Source of the DNA: JANRKF01 sp964518725
GTDB lineage: Bacteria > Pseudomonadota > Alphaproteobacteria > Rickettsiales > SXRF01
DNA length: 64,000 bases
Assembly: GCA_964518725.1 (NCBI GenBank)
Contig: CAZFKP010000011.1
Location: forward strand, 1-64,000
Reading direction: 5' to 3'
Shown here: piece after piece, positions 49,214 through 58,673 of the stretch
Layout of the letters: every line of letters begins with the position of its first letter
How positions within the stretch are numbered: position 1 is the first letter of the stretch
The notes under the pieces: generated by a model
Told to the model about the DNA's origin: nothing
Databases searched by the model: none
What the model saw: only the letters and a program-made list of their open reading frames with translations
Made by a program: the position numbers and the translations under genes

Positions 49214-50511
49214 TGGAACCTATCGACAGCGGACTGATTTTTTACGGTATCGGCATTATGTTGCTGCTGGTGTGCTCGGCCTTTTTCTCAGCCTCAGAAA
49301 CAGCGCTGACGGCACTTTCCCGCGCCCGCATCTACAACTTGGTGATGGACGGCGACAAGCGCGCCATGCTGGTCAGCAACCTGCGTAAAAAGAAAGAGGC
49401 GCTGATCGGCGCCGTGCTGCTGGGCAACAATGCGGTGAATATCGCCGCCTCCGCCATCGCTACTGCGATCACCATCAAGCTGTTCGGCACCGAGGATGGC
49501 GGGCTGGTGATCGTCACGGTCATCATGACGCTGCTCGTAGTCATTTTTACCGAGGTGCTGCCTAAAACCTACGCTATCCAAAATTCAGAGCGGGTGGCGC
49601 TCGCGCTGGCGCCAGCACTGGCTATCATCGTCAAGCTTCTTTATCCCATCACCCACGCGATCCAGCTGTTCATCCGCGGACTACTACACCTATTCGGCGT
49701 GGACGTGAGCCAGAGCAACACGCTGGTATCCGCCACCGATGTCATTCGCGGCACCATTGAGCTGCACCATCAGGAAGGCCGAATGATTAAACAGGAGCGC
49801 GACATGCTTGGCAGCATCCTCGACTTGAACGACATCGAAGTCGGCTCCATCATGCTGCACCGGAAGGAAGTGGAAGCCCTGAGTACCGACCTGCCGCCCA
49901 AGGAGCTGGTGGATGCAGCACTTGGCACCATGCATAGCCGCATCCCCCTGTATAGAGATGAACCGGACAACATCATCGGCCTGCTGCACGTGAAAGACTT
50001 GATTAAAGCCATCGGTGATTCCGATGGAAAAATCACTAGCGAAGGCATTGTCGACACATGCCACAAGCCATGGTTCATCCCGGAAACGACCTCCTTGCGC
50101 GACCAACTGCTGGCCTTCCGTTCCAAACGCCAGCACTTTGCCTTCGTGGTCGATGAATATGGCGCCTGGCTCGGCATCGTCACCCTGGAAGACATCATTG
50201 AGGAAATCGTCGGCAACATCGAAGACGAACACGACGAAACCCAAACCACCATCCAGAAACAGGCGGACGGAAGCTATATCGTCAGCGGCGACGTCACGCT
50301 GCGCGACCTGAACCGCGCCCTTGACTGGAGCCTGCCGGACGACGATGCCTCGACCATCGCCGGGCTGCTTATCCACGAAGCACAAACCATCCCAAGTAAA
50401 AATGAGCATTTTGAATTTCACGGCCTGCGCTTCACCGTGCTTGAAAAGAAAGCAACCCAGATCACCCGGCTGAAGCTCTATAAACTGCCGGATCTATTGC
50501 CCCATGACTGA
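49210..50511 (+). CDS. CNNM/CBS transporter-associated protein (HlyC/CorC family)
   Basis: A 433-residue protein with an N-terminal CNNM (DUF21) membrane domain (residues 1-195; SAFFSASETALTALSRARI and VLLGNNAVNIAASAIATAI), a CBS pair (about 205-330; ILDLNDIEVGSIMLHR and HFAFVVDEYGAWLGIVTLEDIIEEIVGNIEDEHD), and a C-terminal CorC_HlyC domain. Such proteins are linked to Mg2+/Co2+ efflux or resistance. ATG 49210 overlaps the aroB stop; the longer frame extends back into aroB and is not used. In alphaproteobacteria this gene commonly follows aroB. Confidence 0.92.
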   Translation: MMEPIDSGLIFYGIGIMLLLVCSAFFSASETALTALSRARIYNLVMDGDKRAMLVSNLRKKKEALIGAVLLGNNAVNIAASAIATAITIKLFGTEDGGLVIVTVIMTLLVVIFTEVLPKTYAIQNSERVALALAPALAIIVKLLYPITHAIQLFIRGLLHLFGVDVSQSNTLVSATDVIRGTIELHHQEGRMIKQERDMLGSILDLNDIEVGSIMLHRKEVEALSTDLPPKELVDAALGTMHSRIPLYRDEPDNIIGLLHVKDLIKAIGDSDGKITSEGIVDTCHKPWFIPETTSLRDQLLAFRSKRQHFAFVVDEYGAWLGIVTLEDIIEEIVGNIEDEHDETQTTIQKQADGSYIVSGDVTLRDLNRALDWSLPDDDASTIAGLLIHEAQTIPSKNEHFEFHGLRFTVLEKKATQITRLKLYKLPDLLPHD

Positions 50512-50689
50512 CCATGAGGAAGGATTTATCGTGGAATTTTACCAGATAGGTAACAGCATCAAGGTCACCGCATTCGATCCGGTCACGCTTACCGAAGCCA
50601 CGATCGTTGGTGCGGCAAGCGCTACAAAAGAGCAATTATCACAACTAGCGGTACGCAAATTGCTGTACGTCATGCATAAGGAGCAATAA
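50504..50689 (+). CDS. Small DUF6898-like protein
   Basis: A 61-residue protein, FYQIGNSIKVTAFDPVTLTEATIVGAAS followed by a helix KEQLSQLAVRKLLYVMHKE. Short proteins of this pattern are found next to aroB or PBP1A genes in Rhodospirillales-type bacteria and have been filed, as I recall, as DUF6898; function unknown. It overlaps the previous gene by 8 bases and the next by 1. Confidence 0.7.
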   Translation: MTDHEEGFIVEFYQIGNSIKVTAFDPVTLTEATIVGAASATKEQLSQLAVRKLLYVMHKEQ

Positions 50690-52794
50690 TGCGTAGACGT
50701 ATTGATACCATCGTGGATTTTTTCCGGCGCATCACCGGCAAACCGACGGTGAAACGCAAATACCCGACCTACAAAAGCAAGCGCAAGCCGAGCGCCGCAC
50801 CGAAACGCGGGCGGATGACGCGGATGCATTATATCCGCATCTGGTTGTTCTACCAATTCAACCGGTTCTTCCGTATCGCCGCAAGCATCGCACTGGTCGC
50901 ATTCATCGCCATGTGGGTGACGCTGCCCAGCATCAGTGAACTTAACCAGTTCAAGAAGAAATCGAGCATCGTTATCACGTCGGAAGACGGGCAGATCATC
51001 ACCAGCTATGGCGATGTCTATGGGCGCTATATCCCGTTCGACGAGTTGCCGAAATCGCTGGTCGACGCGGTACTTGCCACCGAAGACCGTAATTTCTACT
51101 ACCATCCGGGCATCGACCCACTCGGGCTGCTGCGCGCTTCTGTCGCCAACTTCAAAGCCGGCCGCGTCGTGCAAGGCGGATCGACCCTCACCCAGCAGGT
51201 GGCAAAGAACGTGTTCCTCACGCCCGAACGCAGCATCATGCGTAAACTGCGTGAGATGTTTCTCGCGTTCAAGCTGGAATGGAGTTTTACCAAGAATGAA
51301 ATCATCACTATTTACTTGAACCGTGTGTATCTCGGCGCCGGGAATTACGGTGTCGATGCCGCGTCGCGCCGCTATTTCGGCAAGCCCGCAAGCGACATGA
51401 GTCTGAGCGAATCCGCGATTATTGCCGGATTGCTCAAAGCTCCCTCACGCTTCGCCCCCACCAGCAACCCGGCTCTGTCGCAAAAACGCGCCGAGCAGGT
51501 AATCGTGAACATGGCCGACGCCGGCTACATCACCGAAGAAAAAGCCGCCAAGGCACGTGCTGACATGCCGAATGCGCTTTCAGGCCGCAAGAATATTGCC
51601 CAGAGCAACCTGTATTTCGGCGATTACGTGCTTGAGTTGATGCCGCAGTTTATTGGCAACCTTGAGGAAGATGTGGTGGTAACGACCACGCTTAAACCGG
51701 ACTTACAAACCGCCGCCGAAAAAGCCATCAAGGACGTCATGGACAAAGATGGTGACAAGCTCGGCGCCGCGCAGGCCGCACTCGTGGCCATGACGCCCGA
51801 CGGCGCGATCCGCGCCATGGTCGGCGGACGCGATTATGGCGAAAGCCAGTATAACCGGGCAGCTCAGGCGCTTCGCCAGCCGGGATCATCGTTCAAATTA
51901 TTTGTCTACCTCGCTGGGCTGGAGGCAGGCTTTACTCCCGACAGCACCGTGGAAGATGCGCCCATCACCGTCGGCAAATGGAGCCCAAAGAACTACACGG
52001 GCGATTATCAAGGCGAGATGCCGTTGCGGAAGGCGGTCGCCAACTCGATCAACTCCGTCGCCATTCAGGTAAGCGAACAGGCCGGGCGCTGGAACGTCAT
52101 CAATATGGCAAAACGCCTGGGCATCACCTCGCATATCGAACCGGTGGCAAGCATCGCGCTTGGCAGCGTCGAGGCCTCATTGCTGGAAATGACTGGCGCT
52201 TATGCCCACCTCGCCGCCGATGGGAATGCCGTAAAACCGTTCGCGGTCAAACAGATACGCACTAAGAAAGGCGCGATCATCTATACCCAGCCACCGCCAC
52301 GGCAAGCCACCGTATTACGTGCCGATATTGTCGGCATGATGAACGACATGCTCTCCGGCGTTATCAGCTACGGCACCGGCGCGCGCGCAAATATCGGACG
52401 CCCGGCCGCCGGGAAAACCGGCACCACCTCGGACTATCGCGATGCATGGTTCATCGGCTACACACCCGACCTGGTTGCTGGCGTCTGGGTCGGTAACGAC
52501 AATAACAAAGCGATGAAGAAAGTCACCGGCGGCACCCTGCCCGCGCCGATCTGGGCGAGCTTCATGAAACAGGCGCTGGCCAACGTGCCGCCGCACCCGC
52601 TGCCGATCCGCAGCGCCTCGCCGCTGCCGTGGCAACGCACGATCGGACAGGCCGAACCAATCCAAACGATTATCGAGGAGAATGGCGTAACGATCGATGC
52701 CCTGCCTCCCGAGCCTGAACCAGAATTGGAGCCGGAACCAGACGTAAAACTCGACACCGGCTTCTGGAAATTACTGGAGCAGGCGGCGCCGTAA
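50689..52794 (+). CDS. mrcA: Penicillin-binding protein 1A (bifunctional class A PBP)
   Basis: A 701-residue peptidoglycan synthase: a basic cytoplasmic N-terminus, one membrane segment (residues about 62-85), a GT51 glycosyltransferase domain with ATEDRNFYYHPGIDPLGLLRA and GGSTLTQQVAKN, and a transpeptidase domain with the active Ser in PGSSFKLFVYLAG, the second motif ANSINSVAIQ and KTGTTSDYRDAWFIGYTPD. The C-terminus ends in a Pro-Glu repeat. It follows the small DUF6898-like gene directly. Confidence 0.95.
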   Translation: MRRRIDTIVDFFRRITGKPTVKRKYPTYKSKRKPSAAPKRGRMTRMHYIRIWLFYQFNRFFRIAASIALVAFIAMWVTLPSISELNQFKKKSSIVITSEDGQIITSYGDVYGRYIPFDELPKSLVDAVLATEDRNFYYHPGIDPLGLLRASVANFKAGRVVQGGSTLTQQVAKNVFLTPERSIMRKLREMFLAFKLEWSFTKNEIITIYLNRVYLGAGNYGVDAASRRYFGKPASDMSLSESAIIAGLLKAPSRFAPTSNPALSQKRAEQVIVNMADAGYITEEKAAKARADMPNALSGRKNIAQSNLYFGDYVLELMPQFIGNLEEDVVVTTTLKPDLQTAAEKAIKDVMDKDGDKLGAAQAALVAMTPDGAIRAMVGGRDYGESQYNRAAQALRQPGSSFKLFVYLAGLEAGFTPDSTVEDAPITVGKWSPKNYTGDYQGEMPLRKAVANSINSVAIQVSEQAGRWNVINMAKRLGITSHIEPVASIALGSVEASLLEMTGAYAHLAADGNAVKPFAVKQIRTKKGAIIYTQPPPRQATVLRADIVGMMNDMLSGVISYGTGARANIGRPAAGKTGTTSDYRDAWFIGYTPDLVAGVWVGNDNNKAMKKVTGGTLPAPIWASFMKQALANVPPHPLPIRSASPLPWQRTIGQAEPIQTIIEENGVTIDALPPEPEPELEPEPDVKLDTGFWKLLEQAAP

Positions 52795-52795
52795 C

Positions 52796-53500
52796 CTAGC
52801 TATAATTCCACACTGTCTGGCCGTGCAGTTTCAGCCAGCGCTCATGATGGGCATAGTCCGGACACAGACGCTCGACCAGTTGCCAGAACGCATCGCCATG
52901 GTGGTGGTGCACCAGGTGGCAGACTTCGTGGCACACGACATAATCCATCACCTCGCGTGGCGCAAACGCCAGCCGCCAACACAATGAAAGCCTGCCACGA
53001 CTGCTGCAACTCCCCCACCGCGAACTGGTATCGCGCAGTACGACAGAAGCAACGCGCACCCCAAGCGCCGACGCGTAGCATGTTGCACGTTCCACGGCCT
53101 GTCGCTTCATTTCTTTTTTGATAAAATCACGCACCCGCCGCGCCATGAACAATGCGTCCCCCGACACGTGAAGTTCACCCTCGACACGCTGCACCACTCC
53201 CCTGCCGCCGACATGGCGAAGCCGCACCGGTTCGCCGAAGAGCGGCACCATCACCCCATCGGCAAAAACAACACGCTCGATTTTCTCCATCTGCCGCGCA
53301 ATCCAGTGAGCCTTGCTTTCCGCGAATTCCAGCGCCGCTGCAAACGAAACATAGCGCGGCACCGTGACTTTCACACATTCGTTGCGGGCGTCGTAACGCA
53401 CCACCATGCTCCGTGCACGCGGATGCCGGGTTGCAATTAATGGTAGGCGTTTATCACCGATGGTGATATAGTGCGGCTGCTTGCGTGTTAACGAGACCAT
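52796..53500 (-). CDS. YgjP-type zinc metalloprotein (DUF45/SprT-like)
   Basis: A 234-residue protein with the WSS-CxS region RDTSSRWGSCSSRGRLSLCWRLAFAP and the metal site VVCHEVCHLVHHHHGDAFWQLVERLCPDYAHHERWL, that is HExxH plus a downstream acid/His. YgjP-family members have been described as metal-dependent hydrolases; the substrate is open. ATG 53500 (MVSLTRKQ) leaves only 13 bases to the divergent dnaG start, while longer starts would cover the dnaG 5' end. It is convergent with mrcA, one base apart. Confidence 0.85.
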   Translation of the reverse strand: MVSLTRKQPHYITIGDKRLPLIATRHPRARSMVVRYDARNECVKVTVPRYVSFAAALEFAESKAHWIARQMEKIERVVFADGVMVPLFGEPVRLRHVGGRGVVQRVEGELHVSGDALFMARRVRDFIKKEMKRQAVERATCYASALGVRVASVVLRDTSSRWGSCSSRGRLSLCWRLAFAPREVMDYVVCHEVCHLVHHHHGDAFWQLVERLCPDYAHHERWLKLHGQTVWNYS

Positions 53501-53513
53501 ACGTTCGGATTCT

Positions 53514-55325
53514 ATGCGATTTCCTCCTGCTTTCATAGAGCGTTTACGCTCCCATTTCCTGATGTCGGAAGTAATTGGAAAACGCCTGCCAGTCAAAAAA
53601 TTTGGCCGTGAATGGAAAGCATGTTGCCCGTTCCACAACGAAAAAACCCCCTCCTTCACCATCAACGATGAAAAAGGATTCTACCATTGTTTCGGCTGCG
53701 GCGCGCATGGCGACGCCATCGAATTCATCCGCAAGTTTGAACGCCTGAGCTACCCCGAAGCAATCGAGACACTGGCACGTGACGCCGGCATCCCGCTGCC
53801 CGAAGTCTCGCCCGAAACCATCAAGAAAATCGAAGCCTACAAGGTGCAGCATGACGTGCTGGAAACCGCCTGCCAGTGGTTCGAGCGCCAGTTGCACGCC
53901 GCCCGCTATGTCGATGCGTTGTCCTATGTCGAACAGCGCGGCCTGACACCCGCGACCATCCGCCAGTTCCGCATCGGTTTCGCCCCCGACGAGCGCACCG
54001 CACTGCACCAGCACTTAACCACCAGCGGCCACACCCTACAGCAACAGATTGAGGCCGGGCTGATCAGCCGAACCGACGACGGGAAAATCTATGACCGCTT
54101 CCGCGGTCGCATCATCTTCCCAATCCGCAGCAGCTCCGGCAAAGTCATCGCCTTCGGCGGCAGGCTATTTGCCAGCAGCAATAAGAGCCTTGCCAAATAT
54201 TTGAACTCTCCTGAAACCGACTTGTTCAAAAAAGGCGAAGTGCTGTTTAACCTCGATCTCGCCAAGAAAGCGGCGCGCGAAAAAAATACCATCGTGGTGA
54301 TGGAAGGTTATATGGATGTGGTTTCCACCGCACAATCGGGCGTCGACTATGCGGTCGCCACGCTTGGCACTGCCGTGACGCCGGAACATCTCCGCCTGCT
54401 GTGGCAAATCGCCAAGGAACCCGTATTCTGCCTCGATGGCGACGCTGCCGGCAACCGCGCCATGCTCCGCGCCGCCGAAATCGCCCTGCCGCTGATTACG
54501 CCGGGACACAGCCTGCGCTTCGCCGTCCTACCCGCGGGTGAAGACCCCGATAGCTACATCCAGAAACATGGCAAAGAGTCGTTTGAAAAACTCCTCAGCC
54601 AATCGAAACGCTTAAGCCAGGTGCTGTGGGAAACGCTCGCACCGCAATACAAGCTTTCGCTTGCCGAAGGGCGCGCCGGCCTCGAAGGCGCCTTTAAGAA
54701 ACTCGCCAACCAAATCGCCGACCCGACCGTGAAGCAACATTTCATCGGCTTCTTCAAAAAACAACTCTGGGACGCGACCAGCAGCAAAAAGCCGCAACCG
54801 AAGACCCGCTCGGCCAAGGTCGAGCAGATGGTGGCGCAACACCAATCCGCCGCGCTTGACATGCTGACTGGGCGCATGCTGAAAACACTGGTGATTTTCC
54901 CAAGCCTGCTGGCGCGAGCCCAAGTGGAAGAGTTTGTGTCCGACGTGACCATCGCCACCCCACGCACCAGCCAGCTGCGCGATGCCATCCTCGCCACCGC
55001 CCATGACATGGATGTTTCGGACACGGAATTGTTCCGAGCCAAACTGATCGAGCGGGTTAAGGAGTCCTGGTGTATTGAATTCGTCGCCGACGCGCTGAAA
55101 CTGCCCTATAGCAGCTCGCTTTCCGCCAACGACGCAGTTGTGCTGTGGAACGAAACCGTTTCAGCCTACCAAATTACCCATATGCAACAGGAGCTTAATG
55201 TGTTGCAGGAGCAGGTAGGCGGCATGGATGAAGACGGACTGAAACGCCTTGTTGACCTGCAAAACGCCATCCGCACCGCCCAAACCGCCCGCACCTTCGC
55301 CCCGATGCAGGGAGATGCGGCTTAG
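53514..55325 (+). CDS. dnaG: DNA primase
   Basis: DnaG makes RNA primers at the fork. The 603-residue protein has the N-terminal zinc ribbon (CCPFHNEKTPSFTINDEKG and HCFGCGAHGDAIEF), the RNA polymerase domain (KFERLSYPEAIETLA to ILFNL-type TOPRIM core with IVVMEGYMDVVSTAQSGVDYAVATLGTAVT and FCLDGDAAGNRAMLRA), and a shorter, divergent C-terminal helicase-interaction domain. ATG 53514 is used; an upstream frame start at 53481 would overlap the YgjP gene. dnaG-rpoD adjacency is typical, here with one unknown gene between. Confidence 0.95.
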   Translation: MRFPPAFIERLRSHFLMSEVIGKRLPVKKFGREWKACCPFHNEKTPSFTINDEKGFYHCFGCGAHGDAIEFIRKFERLSYPEAIETLARDAGIPLPEVSPETIKKIEAYKVQHDVLETACQWFERQLHAARYVDALSYVEQRGLTPATIRQFRIGFAPDERTALHQHLTTSGHTLQQQIEAGLISRTDDGKIYDRFRGRIIFPIRSSSGKVIAFGGRLFASSNKSLAKYLNSPETDLFKKGEVLFNLDLAKKAAREKNTIVVMEGYMDVVSTAQSGVDYAVATLGTAVTPEHLRLLWQIAKEPVFCLDGDAAGNRAMLRAAEIALPLITPGHSLRFAVLPAGEDPDSYIQKHGKESFEKLLSQSKRLSQVLWETLAPQYKLSLAEGRAGLEGAFKKLANQIADPTVKQHFIGFFKKQLWDATSSKKPQPKTRSAKVEQMVAQHQSAALDMLTGRMLKTLVIFPSLLARAQVEEFVSDVTIATPRTSQLRDAILATAHDMDVSDTELFRAKLIERVKESWCIEFVADALKLPYSSSLSANDAVVLWNETVSAYQITHMQQELNVLQEQVGGMDEDGLKRLVDLQNAIRTAQTARTFAPMQGDAA

Positions 55326-55456
55326 TATTTAATTACAATTACTTAGAAGTGTTTATGCGTTTTTTCTTAGGTAAAATGTAACAATTTCTTCACACTCAGT
55401 CACATTTCCCATGCTACACTAATAGCGTAATTAAAAAAACCTTACAGGGGGAGACT

Positions 55457-56197
55457 ATGGCAGACTTTAAAGCAGCAGCGACAGCGGCAAGAACAGAACT
55501 GGAAAAACTGCTAAAACCAGAGCCAAATCAAGCATTCCTGGCGAGCCAGCCCATGCTGAAAAACGATCTGGAAACGGCTCTGGCTGCAGCCATTTTCCTG
55601 GAGAGCTACCCCAGCGATATTCATCTTGCCAGCGTGCTTGCCGCCAATGTGACTGCCGCAAAGATCAAGACAGACGGCAAATTTCCTAAAATTAATGAAA
55701 CGCTGTCAACATTGCGCACCACTTTGTATGAAAAATCCCCCAAAGGTGCGATGGCACCGCTTGAAGCCGCAGGTATTGGCGAATATTTGAAAGTTTTTGA
55801 GTTCATCGGCGGGGCAAACAATGGCTCGGTCGTGCTCGATCCCGTGAATGACATCATGTATATGACGAAGCTCCGTCATCTTGAATTCACCGGCAAAGAC
55901 GTTGCCAGCGATGTGATCAGAACCGGCAAATATGATGCGGGAAGCAAGAATAGGGTGACCGAGGCACTGAATGAGGCCATCGACGCATCAGATAAGTACC
56001 CTGCCTTTAAAACCAACCTCGAAAAAGTGAGAGAGGGGGTCTCAAAGCAACCACTGGTCTCTGATATCACAGAACCAAGCCTTTCAAACGCTTATGCCCA
56101 GATCGACGCCATGAAAAACGACCAAGCACCCTATGTAGCAGATTATAAAGCCCCCTCTCGTGCACAAAAGGGCGCGCCAAACACGCTCGGCGTATAA
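55457..56197 (+). CDS. Unknown helical protein between dnaG and rpoD
   Basis: A 246-residue soluble protein with no signal peptide, dominated by helices (MADFKAAATAARTELEKLL, NDLETALAAAIFLESYPSDIHLASVLAANVTAAKI, RVTEALNEAIDASDKYPAFKTNLEKVREG). I do not recognise a family. A strong AGGGGGAG ribosome site precedes the ATG, and a possible -10 TACACT lies at 55415-55420. It ends APNTLGV, similar to the APSLLGV end of the protein at 17706. Its own leader and the 131-bp gap after dnaG suggest a separate promoter. Confidence 0.7.
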   Translation: MADFKAAATAARTELEKLLKPEPNQAFLASQPMLKNDLETALAAAIFLESYPSDIHLASVLAANVTAAKIKTDGKFPKINETLSTLRTTLYEKSPKGAMAPLEAAGIGEYLKVFEFIGGANNGSVVLDPVNDIMYMTKLRHLEFTGKDVASDVIRTGKYDAGSKNRVTEALNEAIDASDKYPAFKTNLEKVREGVSKQPLVSDITEPSLSNAYAQIDAMKNDQAPYVADYKAPSRAQKGAPNTLGV

Positions 56198-56250
56198 CTC
56201 AACCGTAAGGGATTTATACGGGTGAATTGGCGTTTTTCATAACAAAACCA

Positions 56251-56278
56251 TTGAAAACTTGGAAAAAAGCTCTAAATG
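56251..56278 (+). promoter_or_regulatory. Probable promoter of rpoD
   Basis: TTGAAA at 56251-56256 and TAAATG at 56273-56278 are 16 bases apart. Transcripts would start about 120 bases before the preferred rpoD ATG at 56407, or about 30 before the ATG at 56314. Confidence 0.4.
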
Positions 56279-56406
56279 TCGTTGGTTACGCTTGATCACA
56301 TTCGCGGGGCGTTATGGTTTTTCCTTTTTTTATGAGTGGCTTAATGTCACTGAGCCAGAACAAGCCGCAACCCAAGCGTAAAAAGCGCAATCAAGGGAAA
56401 GACTCC

Positions 56407-58665
56407 ATGGCCGTAAAACCGACATCCAAAAAAGCCCCGAAAAAAGCCGCCTTCAGCGCAGCCCCAAAAAAACCTGCTGCGAAGAAAGCTGCCGCCAAGC
56501 CTGTGCGCGCACCAGTGAAAAAAACCGCAACCGCCGTTGCTGCCAGTAAAAAATCTGCCGCTGCCAAGGCACCGGCTAAAAAACCTGTCGCCACGAAGAA
56601 GTCCGTAGAAAAAAAACCGGTAGCAAAAGTTAAAGTCCCCACCACCAAGCCAGCGCCTGTCGGATCCAAAGCCACGACGAACGAAAAGCCTAAAAAACAA
56701 CGCGCAAAAAATACCACCGCCGATACGGGCAAGGGCGGCAAGGACGAGCTGAACCACGCCATCGTCAAAAAACTGGTGGCACTCGGCAAAGGGCGTGGGT
56801 TTGTCACTTACGATCAGCTCAACGCCATGCTGCCGGCCGACGAATTTTCTCCCGAAGTCATTGACGCCGCAATCGGCGCCCTTTCAAGCGCCGATATTCA
56901 GGTAGTGGAAGACGACACGCCGATGGACCCCGCCGACGCGCCCGAAGGTTTCGATGCCGAAGAACAGCAGGATACAGGCGGCCGCTCGGACGATCCGGTG
57001 CGGATGTACCTGCGCGAAATGGGCAACGTAGAACTACTTTCCCGCGAAGGCGAAATCGAAATCGCCAAACGTATCGAAGCCGGGCGCGAGACTGTGATCA
57101 GCGCCCTGTGCGAGTGCCCGCTGGTGATGAAAGAAATCCTCTCCTGGCGTGACGATCTCGACGCTGGCACGCTGCTGCTGCGTGAAATCATTGACCTTGA
57201 TGCCACCTACGGTGCCGGCTCGGACTCCAGCAACATGTTCTCGGCCGATGACGCCGCAACCCGGGTGCAAAAACCCGAGGAAGAAGAATATGAAGAAGAG
57301 GAAGATGCAGAAAAAGGTGATGAAGAAGCGGAAGGAAACACTCCCGCCACAGAAGAGGCAGACGCCGAAGAGGATGACGCATCCGTTTCACTGATCGCGA
57401 TGGAAACCGCGTTGAAGCCGCAGATTCTGGAAACGCTCGACCAGTTTGCCAAAATCTCGAAGAAAATGCGTAATCTCCAGGAAAAGCGCCTCGATAAATC
57501 GACCGGCGTCGGCAAATACAGCAAAGAAGATGAGGCCGCGTACCAAAAGCTCCACCGCAGCCTCGTCGAGTTGATGATGGGCGTGCGCTTCACCATTTAC
57601 CGCGTCGAGAAGCTGATCGGACGCCTCTATGACATGAACAAGCGCCTGATGACGCTTGAAGGCAAGCTGATGCGCCTGGCCGAAGGTCGCCGCGTCAACC
57701 GGAAGCAGTTTCTGGAAAACTATATCGGGAAAGAACTGGAGCCGGGCTGGTTAAAACGCGTGAGCGCGCTTGCCGATAAAGGCTGGAAAGATTTCGTGAC
57801 CAAGGACAAGGCCGAGATCGAAGAAATCCGTGGCGAAGTGGCGAAGATGGCCGAAGCCATCGGCCTCGACATCGGCGAGTTCAAGCGGATGATCATGGCC
57901 GTGCAAAAAGGCGAGCGCGAAACCAACCGCGCCAAAAAAGAAATGATCGAAGCCAACCTTCGCCTCGTGATTTCGATTGCCAAGAAATACACCAATCGCG
58001 GCCTGCAATTCCTCGACCTGATTCAGGAAGGCAATATCGGCCTGATGAAAGCCGTGGNNNNNNNNNNGGTCGATAAATTCGAATATCGCCGTGGCTATAA
58101 ATTCTCCACCTACGCGACATGGTGGATCCGCCAGGCGATCACACGCTCGATCGCCGACCAGGCACGCACCATCCGCATCCCGGTGCATATGATCGAAACC
58201 ATCAATAAAATCGTACGTACTGGCCGCCAGATGCTGCACGAAATGGGCCGCGAACCGACGCCGGAAGAGCTGGCCGAACGCCTGGTGATGCCGCTCGATA
58301 AAGTCCGCAAGGTGATGAAAATCGCCAAGGAGCCGGTCTCGCTTGAAACTCCGATCGGTGACGAGGAAGATTCGCATCTGGGCGATTTCATCGAGGATAA
58401 GAACGCGATTCTGCCGCTTGACGCCGCCATCCAATCCAACCTGCGCGAAACGACGACACGCATTCTGGCAAGCCTTACCCCACGGGAAGAACGTGTGCTC
58501 CGCATGCGTTTCGGCATCGGCATGAATACCGACCACACGCTCGAAGAAGTTGGCCAACAATTCTCGGTAACCCGCGAACGTATCCGCCAGATCGAGGCGA
58601 AAGCGCTGCGTAAGCTGAAACATCCGAGCCGCAGTCGCAAACTCCGGAGCTTCCTCGATTACTAG
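56407..58665 (+). CDS. rpoD: Primary sigma factor RpoD, interrupted by a 10-N assembly gap
   Basis: The housekeeping sigma-70. Regions seen: a Lys/Ala/Pro-rich N-terminal tail (residues about 1-105), region 1.1 (ELNHAIVKKLVALGKGRGFVTYDQLNAMLP), region 1.2 (DPVRMYLREMGNVELLSREGEIEIAKRIE), an acidic non-conserved region (EEEEYEEEEDAEKGDEEAEG), regions 2.1-2.4 (ANLRLVISIAKKYTNRGLQFLDLIQEGNIGLMKAV, then YKFSTYATWWIRQAITRSIADQ), region 3, and region 4 (LTPREERVLRMRFGIGMNTDHTLEEVGQQFSVTRERIRQIEAKALRKLKHPSRS). Ten N at 58058-58067 split the invariant AVDKFEYRRG. The start is uncertain: ATG 56407 has AAGGGAAAG ahead of it; 56344 and 56314 are in-frame alternatives. Confidence 0.93.
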   Translation: MAVKPTSKKAPKKAAFSAAPKKPAAKKAAAKPVRAPVKKTATAVAASKKSAAAKAPAKKPVATKKSVEKKPVAKVKVPTTKPAPVGSKATTNEKPKKQRAKNTTADTGKGGKDELNHAIVKKLVALGKGRGFVTYDQLNAMLPADEFSPEVIDAAIGALSSADIQVVEDDTPMDPADAPEGFDAEEQQDTGGRSDDPVRMYLREMGNVELLSREGEIEIAKRIEAGRETVISALCECPLVMKEILSWRDDLDAGTLLLREIIDLDATYGAGSDSSNMFSADDAATRVQKPEEEEYEEEEDAEKGDEEAEGNTPATEEADAEEDDASVSLIAMETALKPQILETLDQFAKISKKMRNLQEKRLDKSTGVGKYSKEDEAAYQKLHRSLVELMMGVRFTIYRVEKLIGRLYDMNKRLMTLEGKLMRLAEGRRVNRKQFLENYIGKELEPGWLKRVSALADKGWKDFVTKDKAEIEEIRGEVAKMAEAIGLDIGEFKRMIMAVQKGERETNRAKKEMIEANLRLVISIAKKYTNRGLQFLDLIQEGNIGLMKAVXXXXVDKFEYRRGYKFSTYATWWIRQAITRSIADQARTIRIPVHMIETINKIVRTGRQMLHEMGREPTPEELAERLVMPLDKVRKVMKIAKEPVSLETPIGDEEDSHLGDFIEDKNAILPLDAAIQSNLRETTTRILASLTPREERVLRMRFGIGMNTDHTLEEVGQQFSVTRERIRQIEAKALRKLKHPSRSRKLRSFLDY
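58058..58067. other. Assembly gap (10 N) inside rpoD
   Basis: The flanks read GCC GTG G before and G GTC GAT AAA after. RpoD has no residues between the Val and Asp here, so the N run and the extra bases should not exist in the real gene. Confidence 0.98.
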
Positions 58666-58673
58666 GGATTACT

